Below, piece by piece: positions 17,322 to 26,791 of a stretch of 64,000 bases of DNA (the first letter of the stretch is position 1; every line of letters starts with the position of its first letter). This DNA is from JBEEJZ01 sp046046915 (GTDB taxonomy: Bacteria > Pseudomonadota > Gammaproteobacteria > Burkholderiales > Burkholderiaceae_C), in NCBI GenBank assembly GCA_046046915.1, contig JBJOIT010000011.1, forward strand, positions 9,019 to 73,018. Reading direction: 5' to 3'. The notes beneath the pieces were generated by a model. The model was given only the letters and a program-made list of their open reading frames with translations. It was not told the origin of the DNA and searched no databases. A program made the translations under genes and the position numbers.

Positions 17322-17543
17322 ATGAAGACAGCTGTGAGCCCATTGATCGACCCCACGCAGTGCCCGGTCTGCGGCAAGAGCAACCAGTGCGCCATGGAGC
17401 TGGCCAAAGCCACCGGGCAAGCCCAGGCTCCTTGCTGGTGCACCGAAGCCACCTTCAGCGCCGAGCTGCTGTCGCGCGTCCCTGAAGACCTGCGTGGCAA
17501 GGCCTGCATTTGCCCCGCTTGCGCTGCAACGTCCACCGCATAA
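17322..17543 (+). CDS. Cysteine-rich CWC family protein
   Basis: This 73-residue protein has paired cysteines in CPVCGKSNQCAM, the name-giving CWC within PCWCTEA and a closing CICPACA. Nine Cys residues in such spacing suggest metal (probably Zn) binding. The family has no known function. The ATG follows the rsmI stop by one base with AGGA inside the rsmI end, so the two are translationally coupled. Confidence 0.85.
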   Translation: MKTAVSPLIDPTQCPVCGKSNQCAMELAKATGQAQAPCWCTEATFSAELLSRVPEDLRGKACICPACAATSTA

Positions 17544-17597
17544 TTGCTCTCACATCGACCCCGCCGTATTGGCTGACATCCAAGGACACGTACACCT

Positions 17598-17789
17598 ATG
17601 CCCACCTATCACATCGAAATGCTGGAAGGCCGCACCGTCGAGCAGAAGAAAAAGCTGGTTGAAGAAATCACCCGTGTCACAGTCGAGGTGCTGGGCGGCT
17701 CGCCGGGCGCGGTCGACATCCTGATCACGGACGTGAAACGTGAAAACTGGGCCACGGGCGGCAAGCTCTGGAGCGAACCCAGGGACTGA
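17598..17789 (+). CDS. 4-oxalocrotonate tautomerase family protein
   Basis: A 63-residue tautomerase-superfamily monomer. After removal of Met, Pro1 (from MPTYHIEMLEG) is the expected catalytic base. GRTVEQKKKLVEEIT and GGSPGAVDILITDV match the 4-OT fold, which hexamerises. Family members isomerise 2-hydroxymuconate or related enols. No aromatic meta-cleavage genes are adjacent, so the substrate is open. The RBS (AAGGA) is rather distant at about 11 bases. Confidence 0.88.
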   Translation: MPTYHIEMLEGRTVEQKKKLVEEITRVTVEVLGGSPGAVDILITDVKRENWATGGKLWSEPRD

Positions 17790-17841
17790 TACACCTTCCG
17801 CACTGCCCCTACCATCGTCACGCCACCGACGGAGCCCGACC

Positions 17842-18690
17842 ATGTGCCAGTTGCTGGGTATGAACAGCCACCTGCCCGCCAGCCTGACGCTGAGTTTTTC
17901 GGGCTTTTCGCAGCGCGGCGGCAGCACCGACCACCATGCCGACGGCTGGGGCATTGCTTTTTTTGAAACCGATGGCCACGCGCCTGGCAAAGGCGCCCGC
18001 TGCTTTGTTGACAAGGAGAGTGCAGCCACCTCGCCGATTGCGGCCATGTTGCGCGGCTTTCCCATCAAGAGCCATAACGTGGTGGCCCATGTGCGCAAAG
18101 CCACCATGGGTGCTGTGGCACTTGAAAACACCCACCCCTTCATGCGCGAACTGTGGGGACGCTATTGGGTGTTTGCCCACAACGGCGACCTCAAGGACTT
18201 CAACCCGCCGCTGCACGGCCATTTCAAGCCCGTGGGCAGCACCGACAGCGAGCTGGCCTTTTGCTGGTTGATGCAGGAGCTGTCCAAATCCCATGCCGGG
18301 GTGCCCACCGTCGAGGAATTGACGCTCACCCTTCGCGAGCTGGTTCCCAAAATTGCCCGCCATGGCACCTTCAACTTCTTGCTCAGCAACGGCCAGGCCT
18401 TGTGGGCACATGCCAGTACCAAGCTGTGCTACCTTGTACGCGAATACCCCTTCACCGAAGTGCAAATGAAGGACGAGGAAGTGCGGGTGAATCTGGCCGA
18501 GCTCAATGGCCGGGAAGATCGCCTGGCCATCGTGGTCACCGAACCACTCACCACCAACGAAGCCTGGACGCACATGGCGCCCGGTGACCTGGTGGTGTTT
18601 GTTGACGGCCGGCCAGCGGGGCGTCAGTGCTGCGCGAGCGCAGCCTCCAGCGCATTGGCAAACATGGCCGCCACGTCAAAACCAGTCTGA
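17842..18690 (+). CDS. Class II glutamine amidotransferase (YafJ type)
   Basis: The 282-residue protein begins MCQLLGMNSH, so Cys2 becomes the N-terminal nucleophile. It continues with RGGSTDHHADGWGIAFFE, VAHVRKATMG, FAHNGDLKDF and GSTDSELAFCWL, all characteristic of the YafJ-like amidotransferases. These hydrolyse glutamine for an unidentified acceptor. GGAG lies seven bases upstream of the ATG. The C-terminus runs 67 bases into the convergent gshB gene. The tail after FVDGRP (GRQCCASAASSALANM) is Ala/Ser-rich and looks like read-through past an ancestral stop. Confidence 0.9.
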   Translation: MCQLLGMNSHLPASLTLSFSGFSQRGGSTDHHADGWGIAFFETDGHAPGKGARCFVDKESAATSPIAAMLRGFPIKSHNVVAHVRKATMGAVALENTHPFMRELWGRYWVFAHNGDLKDFNPPLHGHFKPVGSTDSELAFCWLMQELSKSHAGVPTVEELTLTLRELVPKIARHGTFNFLLSNGQALWAHASTKLCYLVREYPFTEVQMKDEEVRVNLAELNGREDRLAIVVTEPLTTNEAWTHMAPGDLVVFVDGRPAGRQCCASAASSALANMAATSKPV

Positions 18691-19598
18691 TCGCTGATCT
18701 CGCGAAAGCAGGTCGGGCTGGTGACGTTGATCTCGGTCAGGCTGTCGCCAATCACATCCAGGCCCACCAGCAGCAGGCCGCGCGGCGCCAGCACTGGGCC
18801 CAGAGCTTCGGCAATCTCACGGTCACGCGCGGTCAGCGGCTGGGCCACGCCCTTGCCACCGGCCGCCAGGTTGCCACGCACCTCGCCACCCTGAGGAATG
18901 CGCGCCAGGCAGTAGGGCACCGGCTTGCCGCCGATCACCAATACACGCTTGTCGCCCTGGGCGATGGCGGGCAGGTACTTTTGCACCATCACGGTTTGTG
19001 CGCCATCCTTGTTCAGGGTTTCGATGATGGCCCCCAGGTTCATGCCATCCTCGCGCACCCGGAAAATGCCCATGCCGCCCATGCCGTCAAGTGGCTTGAG
19101 GATGATGTCCTGGTGCTGGGCATGAAAACGCCGGATGTCCGAGGCATCTCGCGTCACCAGGGTCGGACCGATGAACTGGGGAAACTCAAGAATCGCTAAT
19201 TTCTCCGGGTGATTGCGCAGGGCGGCAGGCTTGTTGAAAACCCGGGCACCCTCGCGTTCGGCCTGCTCCAGCAAATGCGTGGCATAGAAAAACTCGCTGT
19301 CAAAAGGCGGATCCTTGCGCATGACCACCGCATCAAAATCTTTCAGGGCCTGCGGCCGCTCATCGGGGGCCTGCTGGGCCGCCGTAAACCAGTGCTCCGG
19401 GTCGCCCGTCAAGGTGATGTCGCGCACATAGGCCGTCACCGGCTGCTGAACCCCGCCACCGCCTTGCCACATGATGTCCTTGGGCTCGCAGGCACTGAGG
19501 GTGTGTCCTCGCGATTGCAGCTCACGCATCATGGTGAAGGTGCTGTCCTTGTAAATCTTGAAGGACTCCAACGGGTCGGCAACAAAAAGTATGTTCAT
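18624..19598 (-). CDS. gshB: Glutathione synthetase
   Basis: The 324-residue ATP-grasp ligase joins glycine to gamma-glutamylcysteine. The N-terminus MNILFVADPLESFKIYKDS is canonical and fixes the start at 19598, far inside a longer open frame. VMRKDPPFDSEF, ILKPLDGMGGMGIFR, VMVQKYLP and EINVTSPTCFREI are the ATP- and substrate-binding blocks. The ATG overlaps the benE stop as ATGA, so gshB is coupled to a transporter gene. gshA lies 3.3 kb upstream on the same strand. Its 3' end overlaps the convergent amidotransferase. Confidence 0.97.
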   Translation of the reverse strand: MNILFVADPLESFKIYKDSTFTMMRELQSRGHTLSACEPKDIMWQGGGGVQQPVTAYVRDITLTGDPEHWFTAAQQAPDERPQALKDFDAVVMRKDPPFDSEFFYATHLLEQAEREGARVFNKPAALRNHPEKLAILEFPQFIGPTLVTRDASDIRRFHAQHQDIILKPLDGMGGMGIFRVREDGMNLGAIIETLNKDGAQTVMVQKYLPAIAQGDKRVLVIGGKPVPYCLARIPQGGEVRGNLAAGGKGVAQPLTARDREIAEALGPVLAPRGLLLVGLDVIGDSLTEINVTSPTCFREISDQTGFDVAAMFANALEAALAQH

Positions 19599-20839
19599 GG
19601 CTTGTTTACGGCTGTCTCGTGGCCGGCGCCATGGGCGGGCAGATGCTTGGCGGCGCCGAACTGTTGGATGAAAAGTGCTAGGGCACCGGCCAGCACGCCC
19701 CAGAAAGCAGAGCCCACGCCGGCAATGACCACCCCCGACAAGGTGACCAGAAAAGTGATCAGTGCCGCCTCTCGGTGGACCTCGTCCTTCACAGCGGCGG
19801 CCAGGCCGCTGCCGATGGTGCCCAGCAACGCCAGACCGGCGATGACCGCCACCAGCTCTTTGGGCATGGCGATCAGAAGGCCCATGATGGCCGCGCCAAA
19901 CACGCCCATCACGGCGTAAATCATCCCGCATGACACGGCAGCGGTGTAGCGCTTACGCGGGTCGGTATGCGCCTCGGGCCCCATGCAGATGGCTGCGGTG
20001 ATGGCGCTCAGATTCAGGGCAAAGGCGCCCAAAGGCGCCAGCAGCAGCGTGACCAACCCAGTCAGCGTGATGACTTTGGAGATGGGAATTCCCCCATCAG
20101 CACTGTCTGGGCCATAGCCGGATGCGCGTATGGCTGCCACACCCGGCAGGTTTTGGGACGCCATAGTCACCACAAACAGGGGCAAGGCGAGGCTGACGAG
20201 CGCAGCCACGGTGAACTGCGGCGCCACCCACTCAGGTGTGGCCAGCGCCAGCGTCAAGCCGCCCAGCGCCAATTGCCCCCGTGCGAGCACATAGCTCAGC
20301 GCCACCAGCAAGGTCAGCACCACGGCGTAGCGCGGCCACCAACGCTTGGCTGCCAGGTAAACCCCCAACATCAGCAGCACCAGCGGCAAAGAGGTTTGGG
20401 CAGCAGCAAACGCCTGCAGGCCAAAACGTGCCAGTACACCCGCCAACAGGGCAGAAGCCAGCGCAGTCGGCACCCGGTTCATGATGCGCTCGAACCAACC
20501 GGTGACCCCGACCAGGGTGATCAAAGCGGCGCTGGCCATGAAGGCCGCCACCGCCTCCCCCATGGAAAAACCACCCGCCACACCGGCCGTGGCCAGCACC
20601 GCTGCACCCGGGGTGGACCAAGCCACCATCACGGGCTTCTTGAGCCAGAGCGAGGGCAAGGCCGAGCACAGCCCCATGCCCAGACCCAGGGCCCACATCC
20701 ACGAAGCCAGCTGTTCAGGCGTGGCCTGGAACGCCAGCGCTGCTTGAAACACGATGGCCACCGAACTGGTGAACCCCACCAGCACCGCCACAAAGCCGGC
20801 GGTAAAAGCGCTTAGGCTGATGTCTTTGAAAAAGGACAC
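19595..20839 (-). CDS. benE: BenE family benzoate/H+ symporter
   Basis: The 414-residue inner-membrane transporter has about 12 hydrophobic segments and the family motifs SSVAIVFQAALAFQATPEQL, WSTPGAAVLATAG, FVVTMASQNLPGVA and GAFALNLSAITAAICMGPEAH. It is predicted to import benzoate or a related aromatic acid. No ben/cat degradation genes are in the window, so the natural substrate is uncertain. The start is GTG at 20839, seven bases after the kup stop, and its stop overlaps the gshB start. Confidence 0.9.
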   Translation of the reverse strand: MSFFKDISLSAFTAGFVAVLVGFTSSVAIVFQAALAFQATPEQLASWMWALGLGMGLCSALPSLWLKKPVMVAWSTPGAAVLATAGVAGGFSMGEAVAAFMASAALITLVGVTGWFERIMNRVPTALASALLAGVLARFGLQAFAAAQTSLPLVLLMLGVYLAAKRWWPRYAVVLTLLVALSYVLARGQLALGGLTLALATPEWVAPQFTVAALVSLALPLFVVTMASQNLPGVAAIRASGYGPDSADGGIPISKVITLTGLVTLLLAPLGAFALNLSAITAAICMGPEAHTDPRKRYTAAVSCGMIYAVMGVFGAAIMGLLIAMPKELVAVIAGLALLGTIGSGLAAAVKDEVHREAALITFLVTLSGVVIAGVGSAFWGVLAGALALFIQQFGAAKHLPAHGAGHETAVNKP

Positions 20840-20846
20840 AGGCGCT

Positions 20847-22715
20847 TCAAATCTCGATCTTGGAGCCCAGCTCCACCACAGAGTTGTTGGGCAGCATCAG
20901 GAAGTCCGCAGCACCGCTGGCGTTGTGGTGCATCTGTGAAAAAAGCTTCTCGCGCCACTGCGCCATGCCGCCACCGATGGTGGGAATCACTGTGTCGCGG
21001 GACAGGAAGTAGCTGGTGTTCATCGCATCCAGCTCGCAGCCCCTCCCCTTGATTTGCTGCAAGGCCTTGGGCACATCAGGATCGTTCTTGAAGCCGTAAT
21101 GAATCACCACCTGCCAGCAATCATGGCCCAGCGACTCGATGGACAGCCGCTTGTTCATGCCTATCCAGGGCACTTCGTGATTGCAGACCGTCACAAACAA
21201 GTTGTGGGTGTGCAGCACCTTGTTGTGCTTGAGGTTGTGCAAGAGGGCGTTGGGTACCGTGCCAGGCTCAGCCGTCAAAAACACCGCAGTGCCCTCGACA
21301 CGGGCAGGTGGGCTGACAAACACGGCATCCAGAAAACTGGGCAGATCAATGGCGTCGGCTTTGAGGGACTGGTTCAACAGGGTGCGCCCGTCTTTCCAGG
21401 TTGTCATCAGGGCAAAGATGGCCCCACCGATAACCAGGGGGAACCAGCCACCATCAAAGAGCTTGAACATGTTGGACGCAAAAAAGGCCAGATCCACCAC
21501 AAAGAAAAAGCCAGTGGCCGCAAAGCACAGCACCAAGGGATATTTCCAGCTGTAGCGTATGACAAAGAAAGTCAGGATCGTGGTGATCAGCATGTCCAGC
21601 GTCACCGCAATACCGTAGGCGGCAGCCAGGTTGCTGGACGAGCGGAACATCAGCACCGCCAGCACGATGGTGACGAACAGCCCCCAGTTCACCACTGGAA
21701 TGTAAATCTGGCCGGTGTCGCGCACACTGGTGTGTTGGATGTTCAGGCGCGGCAAATAACCGAGCTGCACAACTTGTTTGGTAACACTGAACGCACCAGA
21801 GATAAGTGCTTGCGATGCGATCACCGTGGCAAGAGTGGCCATGACCACCAAGGGAAGCAAAGCCCAATCCGGCGCCATCAGAAAAAATGGGTTTTTGACG
21901 GCCTCAGGATGCTCCAGCAGCAGGGCCCCCTGACCAAAGTAGTTCAGGGTCAAGGCCGGCATGACCACAGCAAACCAGGCCAGGCGTATGGGCTTTTTGC
22001 CAAAGTGGCCCAGGTCGGCATACAGCGCCTCGGCCCCGGTCACACACAGCACCACCGCGCCCAGAATCACAAAGGTCACGCCCGGGTTTTCGAACATGAA
22101 ACCCAGGGCGTAATGCGGACTGACCGCCAGCAAAATGGCGGGATGGGACGAGATCTGCCACACACCCAACAGGGCGATCAGTCCAAACCAGAGCAGCGTG
22201 ATAGGACCGAAGAATTTGCCTATGCCGGTGGTGCCCCGCTTTTGGACGGCAAACAGGCAAAACAAAATTACCAGCGTGATAGGAATCACGAAACGGCGAA
22301 AAGCTGGAGAAATGACTTCCAGACCCTCCACCGCAGACAAGACCGAGATCGCCGGGGTGATGACACCATCACCATAAAACAACGAGGTGCCAAAGATGCC
22401 CATGATCAGCAGTACGCTGCGCAGTCGGGGTTTGTCTTTGACCGCTTGGGAGGCCAACGCCAACATGGCCACCAAGCCGCCTTCTCCGTGGTTATCCGCC
22501 CTTAGCACCAACACCACGTACTTGATGGAAACGATGACTGTCAGAGTCCAGAAGAAGATGGACAGCACGCCATAGACGTTGTCGGGCGTGAAGTCCACAT
22601 GGCCGGAGTTGAAGACCTCCTTGACGGCGTACAGCACACTGGTGCCGATGTCGCCATACACCACGCCAATGGCGCCCAGAGTTAATGCGGCAAGAGACGA
22701 TTTCGATGCAGACAC
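20847..22715 (-). CDS. kup: Low-affinity potassium transporter Kup
   Basis: The 622-residue K+/H+ symporter has twelve N-terminal membrane helices and a ~150-residue cytoplasmic tail. Family blocks are [62 protein letters not shown] and [13 protein letters not shown], and the tail begins near [10 protein letters not shown]. It imports K+ in hyperosmotic and acidic conditions. The start is GTG at 22715 with a weak RBS. The unassigned 144-base leader upstream contains short hairpins (GTTC-N6-GGAAC) of unknown meaning. Confidence 0.97.
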   Translation of the reverse strand: MSASKSSLAALTLGAIGVVYGDIGTSVLYAVKEVFNSGHVDFTPDNVYGVLSIFFWTLTVIVSIKYVVLVLRADNHGEGGLVAMLALASQAVKDKPRLRSVLLIMGIFGTSLFYGDGVITPAISVLSAVEGLEVISPAFRRFVIPITLVILFCLFAVQKRGTTGIGKFFGPITLLWFGLIALLGVWQISSHPAILLAVSPHYALGFMFENPGVTFVILGAVVLCVTGAEALYADLGHFGKKPIRLAWFAVVMPALTLNYFGQGALLLEHPEAVKNPFFLMAPDWALLPLVVMATLATVIASQALISGAFSVTKQVVQLGYLPRLNIQHTSVRDTGQIYIPVVNWGLFVTIVLAVLMFRSSSNLAAAYGIAVTLDMLITTILTFFVIRYSWKYPLVLCFAATGFFFVVDLAFFASNMFKLFDGGWFPLVIGGAIFALMTTWKDGRTLLNQSLKADAIDLPSFLDAVFVSPPARVEGTAVFLTAEPGTVPNALLHNLKHNKVLHTHNLFVTVCNHEVPWIGMNKRLSIESLGHDCWQVVIHYGFKNDPDVPKALQQIKGRGCELDAMNTSYFLSRDTVIPTIGGGMAQWREKLFSQMHHNASGAADFLMLPNNSVVELGSKIEI

Positions 22716-22859
22716 AAATTAAGGCCTAGGGCAGCGCCTAAGGCTCCGTTCTTTGAGGGAACGCCATTTTGCGCCTGCCAGCAGGGCTTGTGGCTAAGGT
22801 CGACGCTCTAAATCAGGCGTTGTGAATAAATGTTGCAGCGCAGCAACTAACGACCGTCC

Positions 22860-24155
22860 TCACTCTTCAGTTTCTGCTTCGGGGTCGGTGGCTTCCAGCT
22901 CGTAACTCGCCGCCAGCATAGCCAAGCGGCCAATCACGCCATACATGTAAAAACGATTGGGTGCACTGGCCCCAGGCTTCACACCGGGTTGCGGCAAGCG
23001 AGTGCTCTCTGCAAAGGCCAAAGGCACAAAACTGGCGCCGGGCGCATTGAGGTTTTCATCCACGCCGCGCTCGGCATGGATACGGTAAAAGCCCCCCACC
23101 ACGTAGCGATCCATCATGTACACCACGGGCTCGGCGACCGCATCGTTCATGCGCTCATTGGTCAGCACCCCCTCCTGAATGATGACCTCATTCACGACTT
23201 GACCGTCCTTGACAACACCCATCTTGTTGCGGGTCTTGCGGTTGAGCGTATCAAGTTCTTTGACGTCGCGCACGGTCATGATGCCCATGCCATAAGTGCC
23301 GTTGTCGGCCTTCACCACCACGAAAGGCTTTTCGTTGATGCCGTATTCCTTGTATTTGCGACGAACCTTGGTCAGCACCGCATCGACGTTGGTACGCAGG
23401 CAATCCATGCCGGTTTCCTCGGCAAAGTTGACCTCGCCGCATCGGTTGAACAGGGGATTGATCAGCCACGGGTCCACGCCCAGCAACTTGCCAAAGCGCT
23501 TGGAGACTTCTTCGTAAATCTTGAAATGGGTGCTCTTGCGGCGCGTGCTCCAACCCGCGTGCAAGGGTGGCAGCAGGTATTGCTCATGCAAGTCTTCCAG
23601 GATGCCGGGCACGCCAGCGCTGAGGTCGTTGTTCAGCAGAATAGTGCAAGGATCAAAGTCTTTCACCCCGATACGGCGCGGCGTGCGGATGACCGGCTCC
23701 AGCGTCACACTCTGGCCATCGGGCAACTCGATGGTGGTGGTTTTATTGATCTCGGGGTTGATGGAGCCGATCCGCACATTGAGCCCAGCCATGTGAAAGA
23801 TGCGCTGCAACTGCGCCACATTGCTCAAATAAAAGGTGTTGCGCGTGTGGTTCTCGGGAATCAGGAGCAAGTTGCGCGCCTCTGGGCAAATCTTTTCGAT
23901 GGCCGCCATGGCTGCCTGTACCGCCAGCGGCAGCATTTCAGGCGTGAGGTTATTCCAGCCACCGGGAAACAGATTGGTGTCCACCGGCGCAAGCTTGAAG
24001 CCCGCATTACGCACATCCACAGAGCTGTAAAACGGGGGCGTGTGCTCCATCCACTCCAATCTGAACCAGCGCTCGATGGCTGGCATGGAGTCCAACACAC
24101 GCTGCTCCAGCTCGTTGATCGGGCCAGTCAGGGCGGTGACGAGATGTGGAACCAT
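22860..24155 (-). CDS. gshA: Glutamate-cysteine ligase (betaproteobacterial GshA type)
   Basis: The 431-residue enzyme makes gamma-glutamylcysteine, the first step of glutathione synthesis. It belongs to the GshA family first defined in Acidithiobacillus-like and betaproteobacterial sequences, not to the E. coli GshA fold. Landmarks are FYSSVDVRNAGFKLAPVDTN, FPGGWNNL, RRKSTHFKIYEEVSKRFG, FVVVKADNGTYGMGIMTVRD and RFYMYGVIGRLAMLA. GAGG sits five bases before the ATG. Together with gshB at 18624 it completes the pathway, with kup and benE between them. Confidence 0.95.
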   Translation of the reverse strand: MVPHLVTALTGPINELEQRVLDSMPAIERWFRLEWMEHTPPFYSSVDVRNAGFKLAPVDTNLFPGGWNNLTPEMLPLAVQAAMAAIEKICPEARNLLLIPENHTRNTFYLSNVAQLQRIFHMAGLNVRIGSINPEINKTTTIELPDGQSVTLEPVIRTPRRIGVKDFDPCTILLNNDLSAGVPGILEDLHEQYLLPPLHAGWSTRRKSTHFKIYEEVSKRFGKLLGVDPWLINPLFNRCGEVNFAEETGMDCLRTNVDAVLTKVRRKYKEYGINEKPFVVVKADNGTYGMGIMTVRDVKELDTLNRKTRNKMGVVKDGQVVNEVIIQEGVLTNERMNDAVAEPVVYMMDRYVVGGFYRIHAERGVDENLNAPGASFVPLAFAESTRLPQPGVKPGASAPNRFYMYGVIGRLAMLAASYELEATDPEAETEE

Positions 24156-24246
24156 GCGTGCCTCTAGGGTCTAGGGTGGGATGAGCGGCAAATTCTAGAT
24201 CTGCCGCTTTGCCATAGGGCTTGCGGGGTCACAAGCCCGGGGCAGG

Positions 24247-25545
24247 TCAGCCTCGCAGCTCACCTTCGCCCAACACCACGTACTTCAGCGAGGTGAGGCC
24301 CTCGATGCCCACCGGGCCGCGGGCGTGGAACTTGTCGGTGCTGATCCCGATCTCGGCGCCCAAACCATATTCAAAGCCATCGGCAAAACGGGTACTGGCA
24401 TTCACCATCACGCTGCTGGAGTCCACCTCGCGCAAAAAGCGCTGGGCATGAACATGGTCTGTGGTCAGGATAGCCTCAGTGTGGTGGCTGGAGTACTGGT
24501 TGATGTGGGCAATGGCCTCGTCCACGCCCGACACCACCTTGATGCTGATGATGGGCGCCAGGTATTCCTCGAACCAGTCCTGCTCGCTGGCGTCATTCAG
24601 GTTCGCTCCGGGTACCGCTGCCAGGATGGCTTTGGACGCCGCGCAGCAGCGCATCTCCACGCCTTTGGCAGCATAAATGGTGCCAATCAGCGGCAAGAAC
24701 TCATCTGCCACGCCCCGCGCAACCAACAGGCTTTCTGTGGCGTTGCAGGGGCTGTACTTTTGCGTCTTGGCGTTATCGGCCACACGCACCGCCATGGCGA
24801 TGTCACAAGGGTCGTCCACATAGGTGTGGCAATTACCGTCCAGGTGCTTGATAACGGGCACCTTGGCCTCACGGCTGATACGTTCGATCAGGCCCTTACC
24901 ACCGCGGGGAATGATCACATCCACGTACTGCGGCATGGCGATGAGCTGGCCCACAGCCGCCCGGTCGGTGGTCGGCACCAGCTGCACTGCCTCATGGGGC
25001 AGGCCGGCCTGCTGCAAAGCTTGCTGAACCAAGGCTGCCAGCGCCTTGTTGGAATCGATGGCCTCAGAGCCACCGCGCAAGATGCAGGCATTGCCGCTTT
25101 TGATCGACAAGCTGGCCGCTTCTATCGTCACATTGGGCCGGCTCTCGAAAATCATGCCGAACACCCCGATGGGCACTCGCATCTGCCCCACGCGTATGCC
25201 GCTGGGCTGTTGCTTCATGCCCATGATCTCGCCAATGATGTCGGGCATGGAGGCCAGCTGCTCGCAGCCTTCGGCACAGGTTTCGATCACTTTGGGCGTG
25301 AGCTTGAGTCGGTCGACCATAGGCTCTGCCAAACCAGCGGCGCGGGCCCGCTCCAGATCCTTGGCGTTTTCAACCTGCAAAGGCGCAACATTGGCGCGCA
25401 ACAATGCCGCCAGACCACGCAGGGCTGTGCGCTTGGTCGCTGCGGTGGCTTTGGCCATCAGGGCCGAGGCTGCCTTGGCCTGCTGGCCCAGGGCGCTCAT
25501 CAATTCAGTGGTGTCGGTGGTGTCTATGTTGCTCATGGGTGTCAT
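24247..25545 (-). CDS. proA: Gamma-glutamyl phosphate reductase ProA
   Basis: The 432-residue NADPH enzyme reduces gamma-glutamyl phosphate to the semialdehyde in proline synthesis. Conserved regions are [62 protein letters not shown] and the catalytic-cysteine stretch [15 protein letters not shown], followed by [18 protein letters not shown]. An ATG at 25536 is an alternative start. holA ends 33 bases upstream on the same strand, which matches the holA-proA pairing seen in Burkholderiales. Proline degradation by putA is encoded 15 kb away. Confidence 0.97.
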   Translation of the reverse strand: MTPMSNIDTTDTTELMSALGQQAKAASALMAKATAATKRTALRGLAALLRANVAPLQVENAKDLERARAAGLAEPMVDRLKLTPKVIETCAEGCEQLASMPDIIGEIMGMKQQPSGIRVGQMRVPIGVFGMIFESRPNVTIEAASLSIKSGNACILRGGSEAIDSNKALAALVQQALQQAGLPHEAVQLVPTTDRAAVGQLIAMPQYVDVIIPRGGKGLIERISREAKVPVIKHLDGNCHTYVDDPCDIAMAVRVADNAKTQKYSPCNATESLLVARGVADEFLPLIGTIYAAKGVEMRCCAASKAILAAVPGANLNDASEQDWFEEYLAPIISIKVVSGVDEAIAHINQYSSHHTEAILTTDHVHAQRFLREVDSSSVMVNASTRFADGFEYGLGAEIGISTDKFHARGPVGIEGLTSLKYVVLGEGELRG

Positions 25546-25578
25546 TTTCTCATTGCTGGCCGGACGGTATGGGTACGT

Positions 25579-26631
25579 TCAGCGGACGGCGCAGGCTCTG
25601 CACACCTCAAGCGCCAGGCGATGCAAGGCCTGCCAGGGATCGGCAGGCCAGGCGGGGTTCTTAAGACCTTTGACGATGCCATCCACGGTGTGCGCCTGTT
25701 GCAACCATTGCGCCAGCAGCGTGAGGGTCAGGCGCGGCAGCACGCGCTCAAACTGTTTTTCTTTCAAGCCCCAGATGCGGTTGTCGCGCAAGGCCATGGG
25801 CAAGGGTTTCCCGTCTGCCATGGCCTGCTTGACGCGCATCAGGCTGCGAATGTCTTCAGACAAGGCCCAATGGACCAGCACCTCCGCTTCACCCTCGGCC
25901 TGAAGGCCGTCAAGCATGCGCTGCACACGTCCGACCTGACCGGCCAGCACGGCCTCCGATAACTTGAACACGTCGTAGCGGGCCACGTTGAGCACGGCTG
26001 CCTCCACCTGCGCAAAACTCAGCTCACCGGTGGGATGCAGCAAGGCCAGTTTTTGAATCTCTTGATGGGCAGCCAACAGATTGCCCTCCACCCGGTCAGC
26101 AAAAAACTGCAGGGTACGCTGCCCCTCCTCCCCACCCGAGACCCGCTGGCCCTGGGCCTGCAGTCGCTGCGCAATCCACTGCGGTAGCATCCGTCGCTCA
26201 ACCGGATCAAAGCGCAAGCTGACGCCATAACTCTCCAAGGCGCCAAACCAGGCCGACTTGCTGGTCGGACCGTCCAACCTCGGCAGCAACACCAGTGTGA
26301 GGGTGCTGTCGTCAGCTGCCGCTCGCTCCGCTAACTGTTGCAAAGCGACCGAACCGTCTTTGCCAGGCTTGCCGCTGGGGATGCGAATCTCCACAATCTG
26401 GCGATCCGCAAACAAACTCAAGGTTCCACCGCTGGCCAACACCTCGCTCCAGTCAAAGTGGGCCCCCGCCACGGTGTGCACCGTGCGCTCGGTATATCCC
26501 TGCACCCGAGCCGCAGCGCGCAAGGCGTCGGCACTTTCCTGCAGCAGCAGGGGCTCGTCGCCGTGCAGGGTGTACAGGCTTTTGAGCCCGCGCTGCAGGT
26601 GATCGTTCAGTTGAGCGGGCGCCAGAATCAT
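25579..26631 (-). CDS. holA: DNA polymerase III delta subunit HolA
   Basis: The 350-residue clamp-loader subunit opens the beta clamp. The N-terminus is LNDHLQRGLKSLYTLHGDEP, and the family-type blocks LVLLPRLDGPTSKSAWFGALE, FFADRVEGNLLAAHQEIQKL and VFKLSEAVLAGQVGRVQRML follow. I use the ATG at 26631 instead of a frame beginning 39 bases earlier because MILAPAQLNDHL matches the family start. In many relatives the gene directly follows leuS-lptE; here about 5.9 kb separates lptE from holA. Confidence 0.93.
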   Translation of the reverse strand: MILAPAQLNDHLQRGLKSLYTLHGDEPLLLQESADALRAAARVQGYTERTVHTVAGAHFDWSEVLASGGTLSLFADRQIVEIRIPSGKPGKDGSVALQQLAERAAADDSTLTLVLLPRLDGPTSKSAWFGALESYGVSLRFDPVERRMLPQWIAQRLQAQGQRVSGGEEGQRTLQFFADRVEGNLLAAHQEIQKLALLHPTGELSFAQVEAAVLNVARYDVFKLSEAVLAGQVGRVQRMLDGLQAEGEAEVLVHWALSEDIRSLMRVKQAMADGKPLPMALRDNRIWGLKEKQFERVLPRLTLTLLAQWLQQAHTVDGIVKGLKNPAWPADPWQALHRLALEVCRACAVR

Positions 26632-26755
26632 GGCAATGAGTTTAGCGGCTGGGCTGGCCAAAGCGCCCAAGCGCTAGCGGCGTGACCCCTGCGGCTGCAG
26701 ATCGTGACGGGGATCACTTGGCGCAAGTGGCGAGCGTATTATGCGGAATTCAACC

Positions 26756-26784
26756 TTGCAAATCAGGGAATAAAGTTCCATAAT
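26756..26784 (+). promoter_or_regulatory. Candidate promoter for the DUF4143 ATPase, possibly leaderless
   Basis: TTGCAA (26756-26761) and CATAAT (26779-26784) are separated by 17 bases and resemble a sigma-70 promoter (4/6 and 5/6 matches). The -10 ends only seven bases before the ATG at 26792, so transcription would begin at or next to the start codon. The only purine-rich stretch (AAGG) touches the ATG and cannot act as a normal Shine-Dalgarno sequence. A leaderless mRNA would fit. This is inference from sequence only. Confidence 0.35.
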
Positions 26785-26791
26785 TTCAAGG

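Noticed and set aside
21054..22505. Long plus-strand frame opposite kup
   Set aside because: Antisense shadow of kup with low-complexity His/Gln/Arg composition; the kup frame is clearly the real one.
24325..25962. 545-codon plus-strand frame opposite proA/holA
   Set aside because: Antisense to two genes with clear family membership; no RBS or domain.
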